From the NCBI RefSeq assembly GCF_000472425.1, contig NZ_AXAI01000025.1:1-64000 (forward strand): a stretch of 64,000 nt of DNA, written 5' to 3'. The position numbers and the translations under genes were made by a program. The DNA comes from Bradyrhizobium sp. Tv2a-2. GTDB taxonomy: Bacteria > Pseudomonadota > Alphaproteobacteria > Rhizobiales > Xanthobacteraceae. The notes beneath the pieces are model-generated. The model was given only the letters and a program-made list of their open reading frames with translations. It searched no databases and was not told the origin of the DNA. Numbering within the stretch: the stretch's first letter is position 1; each line of letters starts with the position of its first letter. Shown here piece after piece: positions 9,732 to 17,504 of this stretch.

Positions 9732-10532
9732 CTACGCGTCTATTGACGTCACCGGTCTGATTTCGGCGCCAGTGCCGCAGTAGAAGACCTCGTCAGCGAG
9801 GATCAATTCCGTTCGGTCGACATCGCGCTCGATGGTCACTAACCCAAGATATTCACGTGCTAACTCGATAACTGTTTGGCGCGTAATCGACTCTAATATG
9901 TCGCTCGTTCCGCTCGGCGTGATCAGCTGACCACCGCGAATGATGAATACGCACATAGCAGGCGCCTCGGCGAGCTTTCCTCTTGAATTCAGGAGGAAGG
10001 CGACGTCGTAACCATCACGTTGCGCCTGCATGATCGCCAATCGAGCGTTATGATAATTTGCGTTGCATTTGATACGGGCAGGCATAACGCTGTCGGGCAT
10101 ACGCGTCCAGGAGCTGATCTGAGCAGAAGCGCCTTCGGCGGAATATTTAGTACTCTCCCGTGGCAACGCTGTGATTGCGGTTCCTACGGGCCCAGTGGCG
10201 CTCATCTCGCCAAAGCCGTCAATGAAGGCCATCATCCGGATATGGACGGTCATACGAAAAGCATTTGCGCGACACAGATGAACAAGCGCTTCAGCCAACT
10301 CCTCGCTGGGTGGCCCTTGATCGAATCGCATCGCTTTTTGCGAGAAAGCATACCGTTCAAGGTGCTCTGCGACTCGAAAGAGGTATAATTGTTGTCTCTC
10401 TTCGTTCCAGTAGCCGCGTATTCCCTCAAAGACACCTATGCCATACTTCGACACAGGCGCGAATACATGCACTTTCGCGTCGTGCCATGGAACAATGCGG
10501 CCGTTGAGATATACAAATGTCGTCGCGGCCAT
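9732..10532 (-). CDS. Second IlvE-like aminotransferase, C-terminally truncated
   Basis: A 266-aa paralogue of the protein at 2802–3719. It shares KYGIGVFEGIRGYW, the lysine segment MPARIKCNANYHNARLA, and the late ADEVFYCGTGAEIRPV segment. It then stops at once, about 40 residues short, without the family's final helix (KALQDAYFNLVHGR in the first copy). The start ATG follows AGGTGAA and lines up with the usual N-terminus. PLP-binding residues are present, but loss of the C-terminal helix probably weakens folding, so it may be a pseudogene in progress. It could also be an old duplicate linked to the nearby phosphonate-like cassette. Confidence 0.7.
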   Translation of the reverse strand: MAATTFVYLNGRIVPWHDAKVHVFAPVSKYGIGVFEGIRGYWNEERQQLYLFRVAEHLERYAFSQKAMRFDQGPPSEELAEALVHLCRANAFRMTVHIRMMAFIDGFGEMSATGPVGTAITALPRESTKYSAEGASAQISSWTRMPDSVMPARIKCNANYHNARLAIMQAQRDGYDVAFLLNSRGKLAEAPAMCVFIIRGGQLITPSGTSDILESITRQTVIELAREYLGLVTIERDVDRTELILADEVFYCGTGAEIRPVTSIDA

Positions 10533-10854
10533 GTATGTTCACCTATGCTGCTATAGCCATTCTTTGTGAGACTTCGTTCGATCAATAAAGAATTGCTAAA
10601 CATCAGGCCGGTGCAGTGCCCAACGGTCCGGCTGCTAGCCTGCTCGCTGGCCAAGTTGCAGGTTGCTAATGTAATGGAGCATCCTAACCCGGCCCATTAT
10701 TTGGTCTCTGGCGTGGAACGCAACGATGTCTGAGAGGTCTAAGCCACTTCTGTCGATCAAGGTGCTCGCGGGGGGCGGTTCACCAGGTAGAGACTAGAAC
10801 GTTTCGCATTGTATGACGGAGGGTGGTGGCCGATGCCACGCGCTCCGAACCTGG
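10533..10854. other. Intergenic, nothing recognised
   Basis: About 320 bp between the truncated aminotransferase start and the end of the CDP-alcohol phosphatidyltransferase gene. No gene, terminator or promoter motif stands out. Confidence 0.4.
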
Positions 10855-11478
10855 CTAATGCAGAGACCTCAACGCTAGGGTCGTTGAAGCGATCACGACG
10901 AAGATCGAAATTGCGACGTATGCAGCTGTATTCAGCGACGACACACGAATAGGTACGACATGCAACACCGCAAGTGCGAGAAAAATGCCAAGCGCAAATG
11001 TTGTGAAAAGGTCATCCGCGACCAACGGCCGGGCTACGAAGGCGAGAGCCAGCAAAGGCACATCGTATGATAGTGGTAATCCTACGAAACGTCCATCGCA
11101 TGATTTACCGAAATTCGCGAAGTAGCTAAGACGAATTGCGCCGGCCGCAAGTAATGCGCTTCCAGTCGCCAAGCCAATAAGTGAGGCGTGGCTTACCTGA
11201 AACAAGATAACGGCTGGTAATACCGCGCCGTATATTATGTCCCCGAAGCCATCGAGGCTTTTCCCCATTTTCGCAATATTTGGATCGCGATTCTTGGTGC
11301 GCGCCGCTACAATACCGTCAAGATGATCGGACAATACGGCCCAAAGAGCAGTAGCTACAGCGAGCTCCAGGCGGCCTGAGACAGCGAAGAAAAGGCTGAC
11401 AGACGAGAAGAGAATGCCGCCCGTTGTGATGACGTTTGCCGGATCCCGAAGATATTTCAGCATCTGGTTCCTCTTCAT
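10855..11478 (-). CDS. CDP-alcohol phosphatidyltransferase family membrane protein
   Basis: About 207 aa with several hydrophobic helices. Residues about 50–80 carry the CDP-alcohol phosphatidyltransferase signature: DHLDGIVAAR, then GKSLDGFGD, with all the acidic residues of the DG...AR...G...D...D motif. Spacing is longer than canonical (DG-x3-AR-x11-G instead of DG-x2-AR-x8-G). The family moves a phospho-alcohol from a CDP-activated donor to an acceptor alcohol at the inner membrane. The ATG at 11478 overlaps the stop of the upstream cytidylyltransferase-like gene as ATGA, so the two are translationally coupled. That suggests this enzyme uses the CDP-activated product of its neighbour. It could instead be an ordinary phosphatidylserine-synthase-like enzyme. 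Confidence 0.75.
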   Translation of the reverse strand: MKRNQMLKYLRDPANVITTGGILFSSVSLFFAVSGRLELAVATALWAVLSDHLDGIVAARTKNRDPNIAKMGKSLDGFGDIIYGAVLPAVILFQVSHASLIGLATGSALLAAGAIRLSYFANFGKSCDGRFVGLPLSYDVPLLALAFVARPLVADDLFTTFALGIFLALAVLHVVPIRVSSLNTAAYVAISIFVVIASTTLALRSLH

Positions 11479-12269
11479 TCTGCCGCCGAGACGACCGATC
11501 CGATTGGGTTCTCGCTCAAGAATATCCGCTCCGCCTTGCGCAGGTCCTCCTCGTTGTCGATCTCGTACCACCTGACGCCGTCACAGCGTGCGGCTGCGAG
11601 CTGGAGACCTCGTCTTTCGACAAGATACGCGAGGAGCTCCTCCGTATAGCCTTGCGTCGCGCCGGAGCTGATGATGTTATCCAGAGCAGGAACAATCACC
11701 GATCTGAGCGTCGCCGCGACAAGGCGCAACAGGTTCATTGTTTTGAACAGCCTGGGACTACCCGCGCCGAGATTCGCTGCCGTTTGCTTCATACGAAAAC
11801 TAGTAATAAATCCTCTCTCCGAAAGCAGCGCAGCCGATCCTTCCATCGTACAGTCGAACGGCACAACGGCCGCGGCGTCGCCGTAACCGAGAGAGATATA
11901 GCGAAGCGCATCTTCCTCGAAAAAGACATCACCCTCGAGCAGATAGCAGTCTCCGGAAAGTAGCGCGTCGCGCGCCAGCCAAAGGGAATAGGCGCTTCCA
12001 GTTCGGTCAAAAACAGAGGATTCGACATAGCTGATCTTGAGGGCTCCGAAACGGTGGCCGCAAGCGTATTGAATGGCATCCTTGCGGTAGCCTACGACGA
12101 TCGTCACCTCTTCAACGCCAACTCCTTCGAGCCTTCGCAACGCGTTGTGTAGAATCGGTGTCCCATTCACCTCGACGAGCGGTTTGGGCCGCAGATCGGT
12201 CAGTGGTCGCAAGCGAGAACCGCAGCCGGCAGCAAGAATGACCGCTGTCTTGGGAGCATTGATTGTCAT
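11475..12269 (-). CDS. Sugar/choline/phosphonate-type nucleotidyltransferase (CTP-transferase-like)
   Basis: A 264-aa Rossmann-type nucleotidyltransferase. The signature loop AVILAAGCGSRLRPLTD and the PKPLVEVNGTPIL segment lie at residues about 8–40. A metal-binding LLEGDVFFEED segment is near residue 110 and an EIDNEEDL segment near the C-terminus. This architecture occurs in LicC-like phosphocholine cytidylyltransferases and in the phosphonate cytidylyltransferases found with PEP mutase (PntC; N-terminal half of Fom1). The ATG at 12269 follows GAGGGG. It is coupled by ATGA to the downstream CDP-alcohol phosphatidyltransferase and lies after a PEP-mutase-like gene. The likely role is CTP activation of a phospho- or phosphono-alcohol. 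Nucleotide and substrate are inferred. Confidence 0.75.
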   Translation of the reverse strand: MTINAPKTAVILAAGCGSRLRPLTDLRPKPLVEVNGTPILHNALRRLEGVGVEEVTIVVGYRKDAIQYACGHRFGALKISYVESSVFDRTGSAYSLWLARDALLSGDCYLLEGDVFFEEDALRYISLGYGDAAAVVPFDCTMEGSAALLSERGFITSFRMKQTAANLGAGSPRLFKTMNLLRLVAATLRSVIVPALDNIISSGATQGYTEELLAYLVERRGLQLAAARCDGVRWYEIDNEEDLRKAERIFLSENPIGSVVSAAE

Positions 12270-12854
12270 TTCATTCCCCTCGTCGTTACTGGGATATCGG
12301 GCTAAGGCTATCGCCCATTGTGGTGCTAGCGGGGACATTTGTTGTGCCGAGCAGTGCTTTCGGGGACCCGACACCTCCAGCAGAACCGATGATCGCGCGG
12401 GCATCGATATTATCTCACAGCGAAAGCAACTCAATCACCGTCCTTGGTAGTTGACCAACCCTCACTCGAGGTGGCTAAGGCAGCGCTAACCGCCGACAGA
12501 GCCAGTCATGATGGTCGCTCCCGACTCGTAGGATCTGACAGCTGAGACGCATTGGGCGGTATCCGAGCATCCCGCCTCGTTGCCAATGGGTTCGAAATCA
12601 ATTCGGTGCGCGGGCTTAGTCGTGCCTCCACGGGCTTAGTCTTGAGTCCATTCGAGCGGCGAGAACCACGGCTTGTGTTGTAAGGGCCGTTCAAGGTTCT
12701 CGGCAAGTGTTAGGCGCATCAGGGTCAGTACATGGGATACCTCCTGGATCGAAGACCACCAACCGGAGTGGCCAAGTTCGAAATGAACGTGAGAGTGGAG
12801 GACCAGTGAGTCTTTGGAAAGAGCAGATCGCTCCCTTGGTAGGGCACGCGTCCA
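12270..12854. other. Gap between cassette genes, no convincing gene
   Basis: About 585 bp between the PEP-mutase-like gene and the cytidylyltransferase-like gene, which share direction. No phosphonopyruvate decarboxylase fragment was visible. Short frames only. Confidence 0.4.
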
Positions 12855-13781
12855 TCAACGTATCTGGAGATATCGCGCCTCCGCTCGAGCGAGTTCGTCG
12901 TATCCCAGTAGCTCGAAAACCGCCTCAAGCGTTGCGATATGAGGTTCAATGCCCTCAACGCTTTCCTCCGAAATAATGCGGCCGCAGACGTGCTGCATTG
13001 CTCCGATTGCAGCTCGCACGGAGTGGTTGGCCCAAATCACCGTTGAGATCCCGGCATTTCGATATGCAGAGGCTGGCGTTCGATAGTATTTGGTGGGAAC
13101 TACCACGACGGGTAGGCAATTGTGCCAGGCGCGCGCAAACGAGAATATCTCGTCGGCGGTGGTCTCACGAGAGTGAATGAGTATCGCGTCGGCGCCGGCG
13201 GCAGCATAAGCGCTGGCCCGTAAGATTGCGTCATCCATTCCATGACCTGCAATCAAGGCTTCGATCCGGGCCACGAGGACCAGATCTTCTGCCACGGTGT
13301 CCTTCACGGCCCGCAAACGGCCGCAGAATTCATCGATGTCGGCGAGCGGATGGCGATCGCCAACAAATGAGTTCATCTTAGGAAAGCAGCTATCCTGGAG
13401 CGCTAGGCCGGCAGCGCCGCGCTGGCAGAGTTTTCGTGCGAGCAGACGGGCATTATTGAAATTCCCGAAGCCGCCATCACCGTCTACCAGCACAGGGAGC
13501 TCAGTGGCGTCCACGATCCGCTCGACCACGTCGACAAGTTCGCTCCATGAGGCTTCGTTGGCGTCGCGATAGCCGAGAGAGGACGCTATTGACAGACCCG
13601 AAGCCCAGAGAGCCTTGAAACCTGCGCGTTTTGCAATCAGGCCGGAGAGTGCGTCGTGCGCTTCCATGACAAAGGAGAGATCACGATTCGAGCAGATCTG
13701 GGCGCGCAGCACATCCGCGAGTGAGGAGGCCGCGCTTTGGTCTGGGGCGTCCGCGATGACGGGCTGTGGTTGATATTGCAT
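12855..13781 (-). CDS. Phosphoenolpyruvate mutase-like protein (isocitrate lyase/PEP mutase superfamily)
   Basis: A 308-aa TIM-barrel protein close in length and sequence style to PEP mutase. Visible family segments are MEAHDALSGLIA, GFKALWASGLSIASSLGYRD (Asp73), VLVDGDGGFGNFNN (Asp100, Asp102), PLADIDEFCGRLRAVKD, VARIEALIAGHG and AGADAILIHS. The diagnostic EDKxxPKxNS motif reads QDSCFPKMNS at 129–138: the Glu and Lys are replaced, while PKxNS remains. In PEP mutase this Glu helps hold Mg2+, so activity may be altered or lost. The ATG at 13781 has AAGGAG at ideal spacing. Neighbouring cytidylyltransferase-like and CDP-alcohol transferase genes support phosphonate chemistry, but no phosphonopyruvate decarboxylase is present. 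It could be a related lyase or hydrolase of the superfamily. Confidence 0.8.
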   Translation of the reverse strand: MQYQPQPVIADAPDQSAASSLADVLRAQICSNRDLSFVMEAHDALSGLIAKRAGFKALWASGLSIASSLGYRDANEASWSELVDVVERIVDATELPVLVDGDGGFGNFNNARLLARKLCQRGAAGLALQDSCFPKMNSFVGDRHPLADIDEFCGRLRAVKDTVAEDLVLVARIEALIAGHGMDDAILRASAYAAAGADAILIHSRETTADEIFSFARAWHNCLPVVVVPTKYYRTPASAYRNAGISTVIWANHSVRAAIGAMQHVCGRIISEESVEGIEPHIATLEAVFELLGYDELARAEARYLQIR

Positions 13782-14560
13782 GCCGAGCTCCTTACGGGCG
13801 CACTTGCCCGATCGATATCTACACGGCGATAAGTGACACACGTCTGTCATCTTTATCGATTGTTCGGGTTGGTAGTTGACTTGGCAAATAAACTGCTGCG
13901 CCTTCATGCAGAAGCCCTGGAGAGGGTCGCGCGGTGACAAGCCGCTCGAGCGTCGCTCGGATATCCAAAGTTCGACCCGTTCGTTGGCATTGCGCCATTT
14001 GAGCGCACGCACGGCATCTGCTTCATCCGGCCGAACGACAAGTGACTCGCTCCAGACCTCTCACCAATACTCTTGATGAGCCCTCTCTCTCACTGGAACG
14101 ATCTGCCAGAAACAACGGCGAGCAAGTCGGCGTCGAGCCTGTAGGTGGGAGAGCTTTGGTCGCGTGTTGGAATCAATCATCGGTCGAGCGATCGAACGGT
14201 GTCGAATTCACCTTGGAACGCAAGTGGCAGCGGTCGTCCGGGCTTTACCGGTTGCTTCCCCCGGTTAGAAATCGAAGAATGGCCTTCATGCAAGTCAGTT
14301 GAACGTTTCAATGCTCTCAAGCAGAGCGGCCGCTCATTGTGGAGCGACTTCGCCATCACACTAGAAGCGACGCGGCACGAGGTTTCGCTGGTGATGCGCT
14401 CTTCTTTGTCTGGATCGATTATTACCAAGACCGCCCTGCACGGCGCGGTGTCACATTTCCGACGTATGTCACATTCGTTCCCTGTGGATCAAGCTCACCA
14501 AGCTCCCGGCAATCTCCTCAATGGCTTATCCAAACCGCCGATTCTGTCGAGTGCGGCAAC
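13782..14560. other. Intergenic, partial regulatory traces
   Basis: No convincing gene in about 780 bp. It holds the PEP-mutase-like promoter region on the minus strand. On the plus strand, TGT-N10-ACG at 14449–14464 is an imperfect NifA-type upstream site about 110 bp before the -24/-12 element. Confidence 0.35.
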
Positions 14561-14576
14561 TGGTACGCTGCTTGCT
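14561..14576 (+). promoter_or_regulatory. Sigma-54 (-24/-12) promoter
   Basis: TGGTACGCTGCTTGCT fits the RpoN consensus: GG at 14562–14563, ten bases, then GC at 14574–14575, with the flanking TGG-ACG and TTGC also matching. The predicted transcript start is near 14587, about 93 bp before the small secreted-protein gene. It suggests NifA- or other RpoN-dependent expression. Confidence 0.6.
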
Positions 14577-14679
14577 ATCGCCCATCTGTAGCGCCGCGCC
14601 GGGCTACAGGCCAACGGAGGTAATGCCCGCCCTCGGCTTTCGGCCGTGGCGCGCACTCGCTCAATCTATGGAGGTAACG

Positions 14680-14934
14680 ATGCTTCGCAAACTCTCATTT
14701 TTTGGCGTTGCTGTGGGACTGCTGGGGGCGGCGCTAATGCCGACTTCGGCTTCTGGGTGCGACCGGCATTGGGCCCTCTCCTGGTGGGGACCACGCGATA
14801 GGCGGCCCGTCTATTATGGTCATCGCGCCTATCACTACGGCTACGGCGTCTATCCTTATGGCGGCTGCTATGTGCGCGCTTTGGTCTCAACACCGTCTGG
14901 CTTGCGAGTGCGGCTCGTCAACGCCAGCTACTGA
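14680..14934 (+). CDS. Small exported Tyr/Gly-rich protein
   Basis: An 84-aa protein. Residues 1–26 form a clear signal peptide (MLRKLSFFGVAVGLLGAALM, ending TSAS-G). The mature part is about 58 residues, rich in Tyr, Gly, Arg and His (RRPVYYGHRAYHYGYGVYPYGG), with two cysteines. Such small Tyr/Gly-rich exported proteins are common in Bradyrhizobium but have no known function. GGAGGTAACG precedes the ATG. The upstream sigma-54 type promoter suggests expression during nitrogen fixation. The frame is open upstream, but that extension has no ribosome binding site and would bury the signal peptide. Confidence 0.65.
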   Translation: MLRKLSFFGVAVGLLGAALMPTSASGCDRHWALSWWGPRDRRPVYYGHRAYHYGYGVYPYGGCYVRALVSTPSGLRVRLVNASY

Positions 14935-15094
14935 GCTGAGGCGCGCTAAAAAAAATAAGAAGAACGCGCCGATGTTTGAGACCCATCTTGCAATCTGCTG
15001 TGGCGCCATCCGGCTTTGGCGCGCTGATCGTTGGCGTAGGTGTGTGGCTCTCGCTGTCTTCGCCCGACCGGATCGCACGCTAGAGGAGTTTGTG

Positions 15095-16126
15095 ATGAAG
15101 CGAGCAAAGGTTCGGCTCCGTTTTATCAGGCGCCGGCGTTGCCGGTATCGCGTCCGCATCAGCTATGACCGACTCCGACATCAATATCGTGCCGCGCGAC
15201 CGAGCCGAATATTCGCTCGTGCTTGGTGCCAAAGCAGCGCGAAGAAAGGCGACGATCGGTATGCAACAAAGATCACAGCGGGTAGGCAAACTGAAGCGTT
15301 GTGCTGTGTTGGTGAACACCATCCTCCGGAGCATGAGCGTGAATGCGGAGCCATCACTCAGGCCTTAGCAAAAGATAGTCTTGCGGCGCCGCCTCGCAGC
15401 ATTACTGATTTGTTCAGCTTCATCGAATGCGCGAAGCGCACGCACTCTACCAAGGCATTATTCGACCTTCTTGTGAGCTGCGCAAGCGAGGAGGGGTTCA
15501 GCGAAGTCGCTTATGGAGCACTCACCGCGGCCGAGTCGTTACGGCTCCAGTACCTCCCGCCCGCAGAGACGGTCAATTTTCCGTCGGGCTGGTGCCAGCG
15601 CTATTCTGAACGCAAGTACCGCGTGATCGACCCCGTGGTCCGGCGCGCGCCAATGCTTTCGCGGCCCTTTCTGTGGGACCAATTGGGAGCCCAATATCAA
15701 CTGCAACGTGGCGAGCAGCGAGTACTGGACGAAGCTAAGGATGCAGGCCTAAAGCATGGGATCAGCATACCATTGTTTGGACCGTCCGGGCAATTATCTG
15801 TCATGTCGTTTGCATCCAGTTCCGAGGATGCCGATCCTCAGAATCGTATGAGCCGTCTCAGCGTGTTGGCCTGGAATTTTCATGTCGCATTTGCCGAGAT
15901 AGCCCCGCCCTCGGAGAGCGCTTGCGACGGGAAAATTAGACTATCAGAACGTGAAAAAGAGTGCTTGCGCTGGGGAGCAGAGGGCAAGTCCTCCTGGGAA
16001 ATCGGCATGATACTCAAAGTTAGCGAAAATACGGTCAACTTCCATGTCAAGAACGCAATCCAGACGCTCGATGCTTCTAATCGGACCCATGCCATCGTCA
16101 AAGCGATTCGTCTCAATCTTATTTGA
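15095..16126 (+). CDS. LuxR-family regulator with autoinducer-binding domain
   Basis: The C-terminal 240 residues are a standard LuxR protein. An autoinducer-binding domain starts at ITDLFSFIECAKRTHSTKAL and includes FPSGWCQRYSERKYRVIDPVV (Trp/Tyr/Asp of the ligand pocket). A GerE-type helix-turn-helix follows (LSEREKECLRWGAEGKSSWE to TVNFHVKNAIQTL). The frame is open well upstream. The ATG at 15095 with GAGGAG is the best start I can see, but it adds about 100 Arg-rich residues not expected in the family, so the true start may be a later non-ATG codon. In another frame the same upstream stretch looks like a remnant small exported protein (FGSVLSGAGVAGIASASA). No luxI-type synthase is in the window, so this may be a solo LuxR. 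Confidence 0.75.
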   Translation: MKRAKVRLRFIRRRRCRYRVRISYDRLRHQYRAARPSRIFARAWCQSSAKKGDDRYATKITAGRQTEALCCVGEHHPPEHERECGAITQALAKDSLAAPPRSITDLFSFIECAKRTHSTKALFDLLVSCASEEGFSEVAYGALTAAESLRLQYLPPAETVNFPSGWCQRYSERKYRVIDPVVRRAPMLSRPFLWDQLGAQYQLQRGEQRVLDEAKDAGLKHGISIPLFGPSGQLSVMSFASSSEDADPQNRMSRLSVLAWNFHVAFAEIAPPSESACDGKIRLSEREKECLRWGAEGKSSWEIGMILKVSENTVNFHVKNAIQTLDASNRTHAIVKAIRLNLI

Positions 16127-16514
16127 TCGGCGATGATGAGGGACTAGACTCTTGGCCACCATCCGGACCACGACAAGCTTGCGAGTGGCTGCGACTCGGT
16201 ATAGCCGCAAAAGCTGAGCGCTATATTCGCATGGTGCCCGCCATTCAGCGTGAATGATACTCAGCCCCGAGTTCTGAGGCGCTTCAAAGTGCGCACATTT
16301 CGTGCTGCTCAAGTGAGAACCCGCGTTCTTTGGTTGCAACGCTTCGACGCGCGCCCGTTTTCGGGCCAGCTTCTTATCGCAATGCCCGCGCTCTCGCGAG
16401 TACCTCAGTCCCGAGCGCGGCAACCGACACAGCCTAACCGGGAAATGCCATGGGAAATGTGACAGGTATGGCTTCCGATGAAGAAGATAAGGCTGTTGCC
16501 AGATGGTGAAGCGC
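16127..16514. other. Intergenic, nothing recognised
   Basis: About 390 bp after the LuxR gene. Short frames only. The following terminator serves the minus-strand genes to its right. Confidence 0.4.
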
Positions 16515-16544
16515 AAAAAAAGAGCCCCGGCTGAGGGCCGGGGC
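16515..16544 (-). terminator. Rho-independent terminator of decayed omp copy
   Basis: On the minus strand a GCCCCGGC/GCCGGGGC stem with a 5-nt loop is followed by TCTTTTTTT. It lies 30 bp beyond the stop of the omp pseudogene. A near-identical terminator follows the intact copy. Confidence 0.8.
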
Positions 16545-16573
16545 ATTCGATCCGCCGTTCGAACGCGAAGAGT

Positions 16574-17340
16574 TCAGTATTTGAAGCTCGGCGGGCCGGC
16601 GAACCCGCAATTGAGCCGGATCGTCGGGAGATCGAAATCTTGACGAATGCGATCGGTCCCTACCGTACTGGCGGCTGATCCGAACCGTCCTAGTGGGGGG
16701 CCGCCACGCTCGTGGCGAAGTTCATTTTGCGTTGCTGTCTAAACAGGTGATCGTATTCTACGTCGAGGGACCAGTTCGATGCGAATCCGCCCCTGCCGGC
16801 TCCGTGCACAGTGTCCCAACCACTGCCATCACTGCTAGCCAGCTGCGCACCCGCGGCGTTGGTCATACGTGCTGCTGGTCGCCGCAGCACCGACTGTGGC
16901 GCAAAGCAGTAGGTTGTTGAAGGCGTAACCGAGTTGGCCGGTGAGCAAGCCGAGCGCATCCGTCTCGGTGCTGTTGATGCTCCGTGGGAACGTCAGGCTG
17001 ACATTGGAGCCGGTCAAGTCAGCCCGGTTGCCCTGGCCCTCGAATGCCGAACACCAACGGGCCGGACTGCAAACGGTAGCCGATCTGACCGCCAAGCGTC
17101 ACGCCGCTTCGGTCGTGGGAGCCGTCGGACGCAATGCCTCTGAAATCCCAAGCGCTATGGCTCAACCCCGGTCCGCCGTTTGCACCGACATAGAGACCGG
17201 TCCAATCGTACATCGCAACAGCTGCCGCAGTCGTGAAGGTGGCCCTTGTAGACTGGCTGAACAGCCAGCGCTGCGCCGAATGCGTGAGCAACCACGAAAA
17301 GTGCGACGATAGTCGTGGTCAGAAGCAACAAGTGTTTCAT
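16574..17340 (-). pseudogene. Decayed Omp25-family outer-membrane porin
   Basis: This is a tandem copy of the intact gene at 17505–18245, broken by several frameshifts. Pieces in different frames follow the intact protein in order: signal peptide MKHLLLLTTTIVALFVVAHA, AMYDWTGLYVGANGG, HSAWDFRG, LGGQIGYRLQSGPLVFGI, DALGLLTGQLGYAFNNLLL, SNWSLDVEYDHLFRQQ, and a final PPSFKY. The typical aromatic C-terminus survives. No functional barrel could be made. Confidence 0.85.
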
Positions 17341-17446
17341 TCGAGTTCGATCCGTTAGATGTCCCCGTGCGCCGCTCGCGTTTTAACAGTGCCGCTGCGG
17401 ATGGCTATAAAAGTGGGGGCCCGGTTGTCTGGAGATGAATGGATGA

Positions 17447-17476
17447 AGAAAAAAGCCCCGGCTTACCGCCGGGGCT
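17447..17476 (-). terminator. Rho-independent terminator of the Omp25-like gene
   Basis: On the minus strand an AGCCCCGGC/GCCGGGGCT stem with a short loop runs into TTTTTTC. It lies about 30 bp after the stop codon of the intact porin, mirroring the terminator of the decayed copy. Confidence 0.8.
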
Positions 17477-17504
17477 TTCGATCCGCCGTTCGAGCGCGAA
17501 CAGA

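Noticed and set aside
13855..13864. AACAATCGAT on the minus strand upstream of the PEP-mutase-like gene, as in the second half of a nod box
   Set aside because: Only ten bases match; the rest of the box and the first ATC-N9-GAT half are absent.
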